Below the pieces are notes generated by a model. The model saw only the letters and a program-made list of their open reading frames with translations. It made no database searches and was not told the DNA's origin. From the NCBI RefSeq assembly GCF_004212215.1, contig NZ_QVFV01000003.1:186001-250000 (forward strand): a DNA stretch of 64,000 bases. The letters are read 5' to 3'. Each line of letters begins with the position of its first letter. Within the stretch, counting starts at the first letter, position 1. Origin of the DNA: Leptolyngbya iicbica LK (lineage in GTDB: Bacteria > Cyanobacteriota > Cyanobacteriia > Phormidesmidales > Phormidesmidaceae). This document shows positions 9,273-18,803 of this stretch, one piece after another. The translations under genes and the position numbers were made by a program.

Positions 9273-11483
9273 GTGAAACGATTATTAGGATATGGCAGTT
9301 GTTTAGCTAGCACCACTTTGTTGGCGGTTGTCGCCCACCCAGTGATGGCGGCTTCGACGGTGATTACCGGCGTTGAAATTGTGCCGACTGATGGCGGTGC
9401 TCAAATTGTGTTGGCCACGGCAGAGGGGGATACGCCCCAGGTATTTGCCGTCAACCAGGGCAATACTTTGCGAGCCGACATTGTGCGGACTCAATTGCAG
9501 TTGCCTGAGGGCGATCGCTTTGTGCAACAAAATCCGGCCCCTGGCATCGCAGAAATTGCGATCGTGCCTCTGGATGACAACAGTGTGCGCCTGATGGTCA
9601 GCGGCAACGGCAGCGTTCCCACCAGCGTCGTGGGTACCTCCGCCAACGGCGGCGTCATTATCGATGTCGCGACTAATGGCAGCGGTTCGGCTCCCCAAGC
9701 TAGCACTCCGGTGCCCAGCAATATCGAAACCGTTCCCAGCGACGAGCCCGTCCTCATCCCGGTAGAGCAGCCAGATACCGTCGCCCAGGCTGAAACCGCC
9801 GAACCCACTGAAGAAGCAACCCCAGCGCCCCCTCAACCGGATGTGCTGGTACCCAACCCGCAAGTGGTGATCGATGGTGTCCCTGTCGATGCCCCTGCTG
9901 TGCAGACCGCGCCGCCCTTCTTACCGTCTGCCGTGGCACCGCCCGTCGGTGATATTGCTGTCTCCGAAACCGTCCCGAGCTTTGGGTCGGTCGATCTGGG
10001 CACTACCGAACGAGTACCCCGTCTGGTGCTCCGCGATGCCCCCTCGCGCGAAGTCTTGAACTTACTCGCCCGAGCCGCTGGCTTGAACCTCGTTTTTATT
10101 GACGCTGGCGGCGGTGAAGGTGAAGGCGCCAGCGCTGGTAGTGGTGAAGGTCCTCCAATTACCTTAGACATTGAAAATGAATCGGTGCAAGACGTATTTA
10201 ACAGCGTTTTGCGAGTGACTGGTTTGCAGGCTAACCGCGTTGGTCGCACCATCTATGTGGGGACGAGTCTGCCTAACTCTGCGCGTAACATTGTGATGCG
10301 CACCTTACGGCTCAACCAAATCGATGCTCCCCAAGCCAGCAACTTTTTAGTCGGTCTTGGAGCTGAGCGAGCTGTTAGCCGTGAGCGCGAAGTCCAAACG
10401 GTTTCGGCTATCGATGTTGAACAGGGTTTGTCAGAGACTGAAGTTGAAACCACTACTGAAGAGGTGGTTGAGACGAGCCGGGCAGACTTTCAGGACAGCA
10501 TCCCTATTTTCCGAGGGCTGCAAGTGATTGCCGAAGAAAGAACCAATTCTATTACGCTGGTAGGCAGTCCTGAATTAGTACAGCTAGCCACCGCACAACT
10601 TGTGCGGCTAGACCTTCGCCGCCGTCAAGTTGCTATCAATCTCAAAGTCATTGACGTTGACCTTAATGCCATTGATGCGTTTGGTACTAGTTTCTCGTTC
10701 TCTGCCGGAGACGCTGATCTCATCCAAGCTGGTGGAGTTGGAGTAATTAACTTTGGCGCAGGCTCAAGATCTCCAGCAACGCCTTCAGCATTACCCAATA
10801 GCCCGCCTATTGGCCCTCAAAGTCCGCTAGGAAATGGTCTATTCTCAATCGTCGATGATTTTATATTTCAGCTTCAGGCCACGGTGTCAGAAGGTAATGC
10901 CAAGATCCTGACTGATCCAACCTTGATTGTCCAAGAAGGGCAAACGGCTAGTGTAGAACTGACACAAGATGTTCCGACTGACGTGGAAACGACGATTGAA
11001 ACGACTGATAGCGGCACTAATACATCAGTCAATGTGACCTTTGAACCGGCAGGGTTGATTTTGCAGGTTGATGTCGATCGCATCGATGATAATGGTTTCG
11101 TAACCCTATCAGTTGCACCAAGCATCACCTCGCCGACAGATACTTTCACGATTAACTCAGCAGGTTTTAGTAATACCGTGTTCTTGCTGAATAATCGCCA
11201 GCTGCAGTCTGGCTCTGTGCGGGTAAGAGATGGTCAAACCCTCGTTCTTTCCGGCATTATTCAAGAAACTGAGCGCAGCAGCGTGAGTAAGATTCCCATT
11301 TTGGGTGACATTCCCATTTTGGGTTCTTTGTTCCGTAGTACGGTGAACGACAACCAGCGACAGGAATTGATTGTGCTGTTGACGCCGGAAATTTTGGATG
11401 ACACTGACCAGTCGGCGTTTGGCTATAGCTATACGCCGAGTGATGAGGTGCAAGAGATTATTGAGCGATCGCGGCAACGCTAA
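9273..11483 (+). CDS. pilQ: Type IV pilus secretin PilQ
   Basis: PilQ forms the outer-membrane ring through which the pilus leaves. The 736-residue precursor has a signal peptide (about 1-26), an AMIN domain (about 30-135) that should bind peptidoglycan, a Pro/Ala/Glu-rich linker (about 140-235), an STN/N0-like domain (about 245-330), an N1 domain ending in ERTNSITLVG, and the secretin barrel (about 480-715) with the VPTDVETTIE, VRDGQTLVLSGII and PILGDIPILGSLFR signatures. Start is GTG at 9273 with GAGGAG upstream. It follows pilO after 80 bp and ends at a terminator. Confidence 0.95.
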   Translation: MKRLLGYGSCLASTTLLAVVAHPVMAASTVITGVEIVPTDGGAQIVLATAEGDTPQVFAVNQGNTLRADIVRTQLQLPEGDRFVQQNPAPGIAEIAIVPLDDNSVRLMVSGNGSVPTSVVGTSANGGVIIDVATNGSGSAPQASTPVPSNIETVPSDEPVLIPVEQPDTVAQAETAEPTEEATPAPPQPDVLVPNPQVVIDGVPVDAPAVQTAPPFLPSAVAPPVGDIAVSETVPSFGSVDLGTTERVPRLVLRDAPSREVLNLLARAAGLNLVFIDAGGGEGEGASAGSGEGPPITLDIENESVQDVFNSVLRVTGLQANRVGRTIYVGTSLPNSARNIVMRTLRLNQIDAPQASNFLVGLGAERAVSREREVQTVSAIDVEQGLSETEVETTTEEVVETSRADFQDSIPIFRGLQVIAEERTNSITLVGSPELVQLATAQLVRLDLRRRQVAINLKVIDVDLNAIDAFGTSFSFSAGDADLIQAGGVGVINFGAGSRSPATPSALPNSPPIGPQSPLGNGLFSIVDDFIFQLQATVSEGNAKILTDPTLIVQEGQTASVELTQDVPTDVETTIETTDSGTNTSVNVTFEPAGLILQVDVDRIDDNGFVTLSVAPSITSPTDTFTINSAGFSNTVFLLNNRQLQSGSVRVRDGQTLVLSGIIQETERSSVSKIPILGDIPILGSLFRSTVNDNQRQELIVLLTPEILDDTDQSAFGYSYTPSDEVQEIIERSRQR

Positions 11484-11813
11484 ACCCTGATTCCCGTAGG
11501 TCATTCTTCTCTGGTTCTGGTTAAATGGCTATAGTCTTTGTGCGTCAAGGGCTTTAGCCATTTTTTTGTGGGTTTGGCAACGCCTCAAACCCTTGTAATT
11601 ACGTTACCTTTCGTTAAAAAACGCCGAAAACGACATTAATTAAAGCTTTGGACGATCCATATTTTGGAAGTTGCCCTTAGAATAGGGCAGTGAAATTCCG
11701 GGATGTCAGGGGTTTCAGCGATTTCAGCCGCCGGGCTGTGATGTGGCCCCACTTAGTGGGGTGGCGATCGCCCCCTCTCTAGTCCCTATTCCCCCTAAAG
11801 GAGACTCACAGAC
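11484..11813. other. pilQ-HU intergenic region
   Basis: The gap holds the pilQ terminator (11523-11567), then an AT-rich segment (about 11600-11690), a GC-rich stretch with a HIP1 site, and the AAAGGAG Shine-Dalgarno of the HU gene. The HU promoter must lie here; I could not assign its boxes reliably. Confidence 0.5.
11523..11567 (+). terminator. Rho-independent terminator of pilMNOQ
   Basis: A stem with arms AAATGGCTA (11523-11531) and TAGCCATTT runs directly into seven T residues (11561-11567). It lies 40 bp after the pilQ stop. The loop is about 23 nt, longer than usual. Confidence 0.75.
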
Positions 11814-12089
11814 ATGAATAAAGGTGAATTGGTTGACAAGATTGCTGAGAAGTCTGAGGTGACCAAAAAGGAAGCCGATAAGGTTCTCACGGCAGCAGTT
11901 GATGTCATCATGGAAGCGGTATCGAGCGGCGAAAAAGTTACCCTCGTGGGCTTTGGTTCGTTTGAGCGGCGCGATCGCAAAGAGCGAGAAGGCCGTAACC
12001 CCAAGACGGGTGAAACCATGGTGATTCCGGCTACTAAGGTGCCTGCTTTTTCCGCTGGTAAGCAGTTCAAAGAAATGGTGGCTGAATAA
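11814..12089 (+). CDS. DNA-binding protein HU
   Basis: A 91-residue histone-like protein of the HU/IHF family, which bends DNA non-specifically as a dimer and organises the nucleoid. It starts M-N-K-G-E-L-V-D-K-I and has the family signature GFGSFERRDRKEREGRNPKTGE around residues 46-67, including the arm sequence RNPKTGE and the Pro (in MVIPAT) that intercalates. Length is standard. A strong AAAGGAG lies upstream of the ATG. The CobD-like gene starts only 16 bp downstream. Confidence 0.97.
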   Translation: MNKGELVDKIAEKSEVTKKEADKVLTAAVDVIMEAVSSGEKVTLVGFGSFERRDRKEREGRNPKTGETMVIPATKVPAFSAGKQFKEMVAE

Positions 12090-12105
12090 GCCCTTTCAAA
12101 TTCCG

Positions 12106-13206
12106 TTGGCAGATAGTCTGTTTAATAATCGACCGCATCACGGGGGGAACTTAGCTTGGGCTGCGCAAGTGGCTGGCTGTTCCCCCTTTGCTTTGCTCGA
12201 TTTTTCCGCCAGTATTAGCCCGCTGGGGCCGCCACCATCGGCGATCGCCGCCATCCAAGATGGCTTGCTGCAGTTGGCGCAGTATCCCGACCCGCAATAC
12301 GCAAAACTCCGTCAGCAGCTCGCCCAGCATCATCATCTTGCTCCGGATTGGGTCCTCCCCGGCAATGGGGCCGCCGAATTGCTGACCTGGGCCGGACGTG
12401 ATCTCGCCGCCCTAGAAGCAACTTATTTATTGACGCCCGCCTTTGGGGATTATGGGCGATCGCTCCGCGCTTTTGCCGCCCATCAGCAAGCGATTCCATT
12501 ACCGTTGACTGCCGTAGCTAGCGGCAAAATTGATTGGTTAACGGTGGTGACTCAAGGCTTAATGCATGATCCAGCCCGGTGTGGTCTCTTACTCAACACC
12601 CCCCATAACCCGACGGGCCTCTTAATGCCGCTATCCGTGTTGGAAACCTTGCTCAGTCTGTTTCGACTAGTGGTAGTGGATGAAGCCTTTATGGATTTTG
12701 TGATTCCGAGTGAGCAGCAAAGCTTGATTCCCCAGATTGCTCGCTGGCCCAACCTGATAATTGTGAGATCGCTCACTAAGTTTTACAGCTTGCCAGGTTT
12801 ACGCTTGGGATATGCGATCGCTCAGCCCCAGCACCTGAAACGATGGCAGCAGTGGCGCGATCCTTGGTCGGTGAATGCCCTGGCAGCAGCGGCGGTCACC
12901 GTATTGCAAGATCACGACTTTCAACAGCGCACTTGGCAATGGCTCGGCGAGGCCCGTCCGGCCTTATTCCAGGAGTTAGCGGCCATTCCGGGGGTGCATC
13001 CGCTGCCTGGGCGGGCCAATTATTTGCTCGTGCGGTGCGATCGCTCCGTCACTGCTCTCCAGCAAACACTGTTGCAGCGCGATCGGATTTTGATCCGTGA
13101 TTGTTTGAGCTTTCCTGAATTGGGCGATCGCTACTTTCGAGTGGCAGTGCGGCTTCCTGAAGAGAATGAACGGTTGGTTGACGCATTACGCCGTGTCATG
13201 ACCTGA
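12106..13206 (+). CDS. Aminotransferase class I/II, threonine-phosphate decarboxylase (CobD/CobC)-like
   Basis: A PLP-dependent fold-type I enzyme of 366 residues. It has the R-P-x-H-G-G-N opening found in CobD/CobC-type proteins, LLNTPHNPTG (about 157-166) for the substrate carboxylate, VVVDEAF (about 185-191), and the PLP-lysine motif SLTKFYSLPGLRLGY (about 218-232). CobD makes (R)-1-amino-2-propanol phosphate for cobalamin; HisC-type enzymes are the nearest alternative, but the HGGN opening and SLPGLRLGY favour CobD. The start is a TTG at 12106 with a poor Shine-Dalgarno, 16 bp after HU, so its start is uncertain and it may be read through from HU. Confidence 0.82.
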   Translation: MADSLFNNRPHHGGNLAWAAQVAGCSPFALLDFSASISPLGPPPSAIAAIQDGLLQLAQYPDPQYAKLRQQLAQHHHLAPDWVLPGNGAAELLTWAGRDLAALEATYLLTPAFGDYGRSLRAFAAHQQAIPLPLTAVASGKIDWLTVVTQGLMHDPARCGLLLNTPHNPTGLLMPLSVLETLLSLFRLVVVDEAFMDFVIPSEQQSLIPQIARWPNLIIVRSLTKFYSLPGLRLGYAIAQPQHLKRWQQWRDPWSVNALAAAAVTVLQDHDFQQRTWQWLGEARPALFQELAAIPGVHPLPGRANYLLVRCDRSVTALQQTLLQRDRILIRDCLSFPELGDRYFRVAVRLPEENERLVDALRRVMT

Positions 13207-13222
13207 GATGATTGCTGTCTGC

Positions 13223-14569
13223 CTAGGCGATCGTGAGCAATGACTCGTCTGCCGCCGTTTCTATTGCCAGTTGTTTGATCGGAATAGTAATGATAAATTC
13301 CGTCTCGCTACCTAGATGAGACTCACAGTGCAACTGGCCCTGGTGTTTTTCGACCACGAGCTGTCGACAAATTGGTAGTCCCAATCCGGTGCCCTTCCCT
13401 ATTTCTTTAGTGGTGAAAAAGTCATTGAAAATTTTGCTGCGGACCTCCTCTGACATGCCTCCGCCATTGTCGACGATGTGAATTGCGACCTGGCCATCGC
13501 CCAAATCTTGCGTTTTGATCTGAATTTTGGGGATGAATGCTTGCCCCGCTGCCCGTTGTCTTTCGCTATGTTCTTCCAGAGCGTCTAGCGCATTGCTCAG
13601 CAAATTCATAAAGACTTGGTTGAGCTGGCTCGCATAGCACTCCACCAAAGGCAAATCGCCATAGTCCTTGATAATTTTGACGGCGGGTAAAGTGTCCGTC
13701 GATTTCAACCGATGCTGCAAAATGAGCAGGGTGCTGTCGATCCCTTCGTGAATATCGACTGCTTTGAAGTCGGCCTCATCCAACCGCGAGAAGTTGCGTA
13801 ATGAGAGGACGATTTGGCGAATGCGATCGGCTCCCAACTTCATCGAGTTGATGAGTCGGGGTAAGTCGGCTTGCAAAAATTCCAGATCGACGTCTTCAAC
13901 GTACTTTTGCACAGCCTCCGGCAGTTCTGGTACTTCGGTTTGAATGCACTCAATTAGGCCCAGCAGGTCGCGCATGTATTCTTCAGCTGGCTTTAAATTG
14001 CCATAGATAAAGTTGATGGGGTTGTTGATTTCATGGGCAATGCCTGCGACGAGTTGGCCCAACGAAGACATTTTTTCGCTCTGCACCAGCTGAATTTGGG
14101 TTTGTTTGACGGTTTCGAGGGCTTGCCTGAGTTCGGCGGTGCGCGTCTCGACTTGGGCTTCGAGGGTTTGGTTAAGCTGGCGCAGTTGCAAATGCACGTT
14201 GATGCGAGCCAATACCTCTTCATGTTGAATCGGTTTGGTAATGTAATCTACCGCTCCGAGTTGGAGCCCTTTGACTTTATCGACGGTGTCCGAAAGTGCC
14301 GTCATAAAGATGACCGGAATGTCTTGAGTGGCTACTGCGGCTTTGAGGCGGCGACAGGTTTCAAAGCCATCGATGCCGGGCATCATCACGTCGAGCAAAA
14401 TTAAGTCTGGCAAGCTGTTTTCGAGTCGTTGCAGGGCGATTTCGCCGCTTTTGGCGATCGCGACCCGATAGCCAGAGGCATCCAGCAGATCGAACAGCAC
14501 CTGAATATTGGTGGGAGTATCATCCACCACAAGTATGGTTTGTTGCATCATGTCAGCTTGGGTTTCCAT
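13223..14569 (-). CDS. Response-regulator receiver/histidine kinase fusion
   Basis: Third gene of a three-gene operon. The 448-residue protein starts with a receiver domain (about 10-125: LVVDDTPTN acidic pocket, LLDVMMPGIDG phosphoacceptor Asp, MTAL, TKPI with the conserved Lys), continues with a coiled coil (about 130-170), a HisKA-type dimerisation segment with phosphoacceptor His in GIAHEINNP (about 178), and an HATPase domain with N box, VDNGGGM and GTGLGLPICRQL (about 280-430). No transmembrane segment, so it is cytosolic. It starts 5 bp after the upstream hybrid kinase ends, so it is a likely partner for the REC domain of that protein. There is no DNA-binding output. Confidence 0.92.
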   Translation of the reverse strand: METQADMMQQTILVVDDTPTNIQVLFDLLDASGYRVAIAKSGEIALQRLENSLPDLILLDVMMPGIDGFETCRRLKAAVATQDIPVIFMTALSDTVDKVKGLQLGAVDYITKPIQHEEVLARINVHLQLRQLNQTLEAQVETRTAELRQALETVKQTQIQLVQSEKMSSLGQLVAGIAHEINNPINFIYGNLKPAEEYMRDLLGLIECIQTEVPELPEAVQKYVEDVDLEFLQADLPRLINSMKLGADRIRQIVLSLRNFSRLDEADFKAVDIHEGIDSTLLILQHRLKSTDTLPAVKIIKDYGDLPLVECYASQLNQVFMNLLSNALDALEEHSERQRAAGQAFIPKIQIKTQDLGDGQVAIHIVDNGGGMSEEVRSKIFNDFFTTKEIGKGTGLGLPICRQLVVEKHQGQLHCESHLGSETEFIITIPIKQLAIETAADESLLTIA

Positions 14570-14574
14570 CAGTC

Positions 14575-17235
14575 TCAGTCAGCGTCGATATAAGGGGCAA
14601 TTAGCGTCACGATCGCGGCATCGTCAAAATTGCGGGCTAGCTCTAACACTTGATTGGCAAACAGTTCGTAAGCGGGGGATAACGCCCGCAAACGTTCGGC
14701 CTCTTGTTGGATGTCTTGAATGAAGCCCCCCTGGGCAGCGGTATGAAGAGCCTGTAATTCAGCCGCAGGCGGCACCTCAAACGTGTCTTCGGCGGCGGTG
14801 ACGGCCGTCATTGCAGGAGCGGCGGTGGGAGTTTGGTCATAGATCCACTCCAGCGATAGCAGCGCCCCAATTTCGGCCAGCAGGGTTGTCAAGTCGATGG
14901 GCTTGGGAATGAAGCGATCGCATCCCGCTGCGAGGCTTTCATGCTGTTCGACTTGAGACAGGCTGGCGGGTGACGCAATGATGGGGGTCTGGGCAAAGTC
15001 TGGGTGTTGGCGTAATAGGCGAGTCATAGCTAGCCCATCCAGTTCCGGCATGACCACGTCTGTAATGATCAGATCAGGACAATGCTTCAGGGCCAGTTCG
15101 TAGCCCACCTGGCCGTTTTCCGCTTCGATGACAGTAAAGCCAAGGGGCTCCAGCATATTGATCAGCACGAGACGATTTTCGGGATGATCGTCGATCGCTA
15201 GTAGGGTAAACGGTGGGCCTTGATAACCGATCACCTGGGGGGCGCTGGTGGTTTCGACATTGGCGAATTCTTTGGCCAGGGGCAGCGTCAGCTCAAACCA
15301 AAAGGTGCTGCCCTCACCCAAAACGCTCTCCAGATGAATTTCGCTGCCCATCATCTGAATAATTTGTTGGCTGATGGTGAGCCCTAGCCCGGTGCCCTCC
15401 GCATTGCGATCGCGATCGCCCGCCTGTTCAAACGCGCTAAACACTGACGTCAAGCGTTCCGGCGCAATGCCAATGCCCGTATCTTTGACGGTGAATCGTA
15501 AGCGCTTTAGCGGGCTTTGAATTGCTGTCTCCCCTGGTGTTGCGGGCAAGGTCGCGATGGCTGCTGGCTGGGGTTGATTCACGAGCCTAACCTGAAAGAC
15601 GACTCGACCATGGTCGGTAAATTTCACTGCGTTGCTCAGCAAGTTCAGCAATACCTGACGCAGCCGCTTGTCGTCTGCATGCACGGCGGTCGGAAGATTA
15701 GCCGCCTCGTCATAAATAAAGTCAATACCTTTTTGGTGCGCTTTGACCGCACAAATTTCGGCCGTACCCTGCAAAAAGTTTGGCAGGTGAAAGTCTTGGG
15801 GATACAGCTCCATCTTGCGGGCTTCGATTTTGGCTAAATCGAGCACATCGTTAATTAACGTGAGGAGGTGCGAGCCGCATTGTTTAATAATGCTGATGCC
15901 CTGATGTTGCTTGCGGGTCAGGGTGGTGTCCCGCCCCAAAATTTGGGCATAGCCGAGAATGCCGTTTAACGGTGTCCGCAGCTCATGGTTCATATTGGCG
16001 AGAAACTCGCTCTTCGCTCGGTTCGCGGTATCGGCCTCTTCTTTAGCTGCTTGCAACTCAGCGGTGCGCCTTTGCACCCGGCGTTCTAGAGAGGCGTTGG
16101 TCGCTGCCAGCTTGGCTACCGACTCTTGCACCTGGGCGGCCATGGTGTTGAAAGTTTGTGCCAGGAGGCCTAATTCATTATTCGTCTTGATATCGACTCG
16201 CGCGGCCAAATCACCTTCACTCAGAGCAATGGAGGCTTCGGAGAGTTTATGTAAGGGGGTGGTGAGGCGGCGGGTCAGCACCCAACCCGCCCCCAGCGCG
16301 ATCGCGATCGCCCCCGTCGCCCCCACACCAATGACCACAATCATGTGGCGCACAGGGGCATACACTTCCTGACTTGGCAGTTCTACCACGACCTGCCAAT
16401 TGACTGACGTAATGGGCGAAACTGCTCCCAACACAGGGCGATCAGTGAGGCCGACGTATTGGTTGATCGCTTGATCATCCAGTTGATCTAAGGTCTCGAC
16501 TAACTCTGTGTTGTTCAAATTTTGGATGGCTAGGTTTTCAAGCGGGCGATCAGAGCGAGTGATCACATGGTTCCGCTCGTCCAGAATGTAGACGTACCCG
16601 GTGTCGCCCACCTGTGTGCGAGAAATGACATACCCTAGGAACCGCAGATTCACTTCTGCAATCAAAGCCCCCGCGACCTCGTCTTCGCGATCGCGGATGG
16701 GGACGGCGAGCCTCACCGTTGGAAAGCGTAAGTTCGGATCAACCATCACGGTGCCAGCCACTTCTTCTTGCTGACCGTAAGCCCGGCGAAAAATCGGCGA
16801 ATTTTCGAACTCCACCGGGTTGAAATCTTCATACGGAGCGACGGAACTGACAACTTGCCCCTCGCGATCAAGAATCAGGATGGCTTCGTAAGCATCATTT
16901 TGACGAGCTAGACCATTGAGCAAATCGGTTTGGACGCTGGGATCTAACTCACTTAAGCCTTTGACCCGGGCCAGATAGCTCAATTGGCGCTGCAAGCCAT
17001 CCATATAGTTTTCGAGGCGGCTAGCAATGATCGCACTGCGCTCGCTTTGCAGGGCATTGATGTCTCGCATATGAGTGCCCAAGCTGACATAGATCAGCAG
17101 TGCGCCAATCGGTAAGGCCGTAAACAGCACCATTGCCAAAAGAGCTGCCCGAATCTGCTGCGCCAGCGATGACATCGATTTGCGAAAACTCGTGTGGTGA
17201 TCGCGCTGTGGCGACCCCGGTGCAGTTTGAGTCAT
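14575..17235 (-). CDS. Membrane hybrid histidine kinase (dCache-HAMP-HisKA-HATPase-REC)
   Basis: An 886-residue sensor kinase. Domains in order: TM1 (about 30-50), an extracytoplasmic double Cache domain (about 55-305), TM2 (about 312-335), HAMP (about 335-390), coiled coil, HisKA with the phosphoacceptor in [10 protein letters not shown] (about 430), HATPase (about 540-660, DTGIGI and GTGLGLTIS visible), receiver domain (about 690-805, [12 protein letters not shown]-like acidic site in [11 protein letters not shown]), and an ~80-residue helical tail lacking a clear Hpt motif. The ATG at 17235 has AGGATT upstream; a GTG 24 bp further out is less likely. It sits between a BMP-type lipoprotein and a second kinase on one strand. 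Confidence 0.93.
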   Translation of the reverse strand: MTQTAPGSPQRDHHTSFRKSMSSLAQQIRAALLAMVLFTALPIGALLIYVSLGTHMRDINALQSERSAIIASRLENYMDGLQRQLSYLARVKGLSELDPSVQTDLLNGLARQNDAYEAILILDREGQVVSSVAPYEDFNPVEFENSPIFRRAYGQQEEVAGTVMVDPNLRFPTVRLAVPIRDREDEVAGALIAEVNLRFLGYVISRTQVGDTGYVYILDERNHVITRSDRPLENLAIQNLNNTELVETLDQLDDQAINQYVGLTDRPVLGAVSPITSVNWQVVVELPSQEVYAPVRHMIVVIGVGATGAIAIALGAGWVLTRRLTTPLHKLSEASIALSEGDLAARVDIKTNNELGLLAQTFNTMAAQVQESVAKLAATNASLERRVQRRTAELQAAKEEADTANRAKSEFLANMNHELRTPLNGILGYAQILGRDTTLTRKQHQGISIIKQCGSHLLTLINDVLDLAKIEARKMELYPQDFHLPNFLQGTAEICAVKAHQKGIDFIYDEAANLPTAVHADDKRLRQVLLNLLSNAVKFTDHGRVVFQVRLVNQPQPAAIATLPATPGETAIQSPLKRLRFTVKDTGIGIAPERLTSVFSAFEQAGDRDRNAEGTGLGLTISQQIIQMMGSEIHLESVLGEGSTFWFELTLPLAKEFANVETTSAPQVIGYQGPPFTLLAIDDHPENRLVLINMLEPLGFTVIEAENGQVGYELALKHCPDLIITDVVMPELDGLAMTRLLRQHPDFAQTPIIASPASLSQVEQHESLAAGCDRFIPKPIDLTTLLAEIGALLSLEWIYDQTPTAAPAMTAVTAAEDTFEVPPAAELQALHTAAQGGFIQDIQQEAERLRALSPAYELFANQVLELARNFDDAAIVTLIAPYIDAD

Positions 17236-17324
17236 AGGTTTAGAATCCTGAAGTGGCACTGAGGTGGCAGTCGCTTCCAGTAATGGGAAAACAGGGAACG
17301 GATAAGGGCAGGGGCGAGGCGCCG

Positions 17325-18347
17325 TTAGTTCGGTGAAATATCGATTTCGCCCACCATCACCTGATTTTTGATGTCTTCAAACTGGGCTTCTTGAGCCTCG
17401 GTCAAAGAACCCCGGAACGGCGCAATGCTGTAAATCCCTTCTTTGAGGCCAAACTTATAAAGCTTGCCTTCCCATTTGCCTTGCAGCAGCAAATCTACCG
17501 AGTTGGCGACTAGCCGGGGCAAGTCTTGCAGCATACTCGTTAGGACCTGATCCGGAGCGAGTTCATATTGGTCGTTAGTCCAGCCAACGATCTTGACATT
17601 GTCATAAGCTGCGGTGACCGCTTTCAGTGCTTCAATGCCCGCTTCATCTGCATTAATGGCAAAGCGATCAAAGCCCTGTTCCGCTAAGCCGAGGACGACT
17701 TCTTTCCCCTTTTCACCATCGGTCCAGGTTTTGAGAAATTCGGTCGCCACTTCTACATCAGGTTTGGTGGCTAACGCTCCCTTGCGAAACAGCGCGGCTT
17801 CCTCCTCATAGACGGGATAGCTATCGCCGACAATATAAGCTACCTTATTCGTCTCGGTGGTCATCGCGGCCAGTGCCCCTGAGAGATAGCCGACTTCGCC
17901 CGAGCGAAACGCGATCGCACCTAAATTCTTGTTGTTGCCAGGATAAGTGGTGACAATAGCAAACTTGGAGCGCGGAAACTCCTCCGCGACCTTTTCGGCG
18001 CTTTGAATATAGCCCCCACTATGGGCAATGATGAAATCGTAGCCAGCGGCGGCATAGTCGCGAAAATACTCCTCAGACTCTTCGTCTCCAACCATTTCTG
18101 CCAAGGTAACTTCGGCATTAAATTCTTCGGCAATGAGCTGCAAGCCTTCGTAACCGCCTTGGCTCCAACTCCCGTCATCTTTGGCCCCCGTAGTTACCAT
18201 TGCTACCCTCAACTGCCCTCCCTCAGTGGGCTCAGTTGCGGCATCGGTCGAGGTCGAAATCGTTGAATCGGTAGTGCTACAGCTCACAGCTAGAACAAAA
18301 GCCATGACCCCCAACAACAATCGCGTGACTAATGATTTAAGGTGCAT
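17325..18347 (-). CDS. BMP/Med family (PnrA-like) basic-membrane lipoprotein
   Basis: A 340-residue periplasmic binding protein of the BMP/Med family, whose known members bind purine nucleosides or related ligands (PnrA, BmpA). The signal peptide ends in LAVSC with Cys23 as the lipid-attachment site. The mature part shows [24 protein letters not shown] (ligand pocket Asp-Asp-x-Ser/Trp), [18 protein letters not shown], and VGWTNDQ near the end. It leads an operon with two histidine kinases, and no permease or ATPase genes accompany it, suggesting it presents a ligand to the adjacent Cache-domain kinase rather than only to a transporter (inference). The kinase ATG is 89 bp downstream. Confidence 0.9.
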   Translation of the reverse strand: MHLKSLVTRLLLGVMAFVLAVSCSTTDSTISTSTDAATEPTEGGQLRVAMVTTGAKDDGSWSQGGYEGLQLIAEEFNAEVTLAEMVGDEESEEYFRDYAAAGYDFIIAHSGGYIQSAEKVAEEFPRSKFAIVTTYPGNNKNLGAIAFRSGEVGYLSGALAAMTTETNKVAYIVGDSYPVYEEEAALFRKGALATKPDVEVATEFLKTWTDGEKGKEVVLGLAEQGFDRFAINADEAGIEALKAVTAAYDNVKIVGWTNDQYELAPDQVLTSMLQDLPRLVANSVDLLLQGKWEGKLYKFGLKEGIYSIAPFRGSLTEAQEAQFEDIKNQVMVGEIDISPN

Positions 18348-18803
18348 GAGAAATCTAAGAACGTGTGGTGAACTCGAACGCTGAGTGTTAGTCGCGATTC
18401 ATCCTGCTCGGAGCGTGCAGAATGGAGCCGAACTGTGTGCGGCCTTTGGTTGCGGCCTTTGGTCAATAAAGACGGTCAAGCGATGGGGGCGATCGCTGCA
18501 ACAGTCAAAGGCATCATGCCCAAATGCGATCCAGCACTAACAGGCGGGGCGATCGCCCCGCACGAGTCAAAGCCTTAGGTCTACTCACCTGCCTAGCGCC
18601 AACGGAACGGTCAATCGGTGGCGCTCAAATGGAGCATCGCGCTGGGCTGGTAACTATCTTCAGCGACATCAGACGGCGTTGACGACGGCTGCTAAGCGGT
18701 AATTAAAACACAACAATAAATCTTGAATACATTCCCATCTTTTGGGCTTGTAGACGCAAGCTATGGTATTTTTATGACTTAATTTTCCTGAAGGAGTCTT
18801 TCT
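18348..18803. other. Divergent intergenic region (BMP operon / MscS) with tandem repeat
   Basis: A 456-bp gap with no credible gene. It contains a 13-bp tandem duplication (18438-18463), an 18-bp perfect palindrome GCGGGGCGATCGCCCCGC at 18544-18561 that extends a HIP1 core, and the AAGGAG Shine-Dalgarno of the MscS gene. Promoters of both flanking genes must lie here but are not assignable by eye. Confidence 0.5.
18438..18463. repeat. 13-bp perfect tandem direct repeat (two units)
   Basis: TGCGGCCTTTGGT occurs at 18438-18450 and again immediately at 18451-18463. It lies about 90 bp upstream of the BMP lipoprotein start. Two adjacent identical units could be a regulator-binding repeat or a slippage product. 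Confidence 0.8.
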
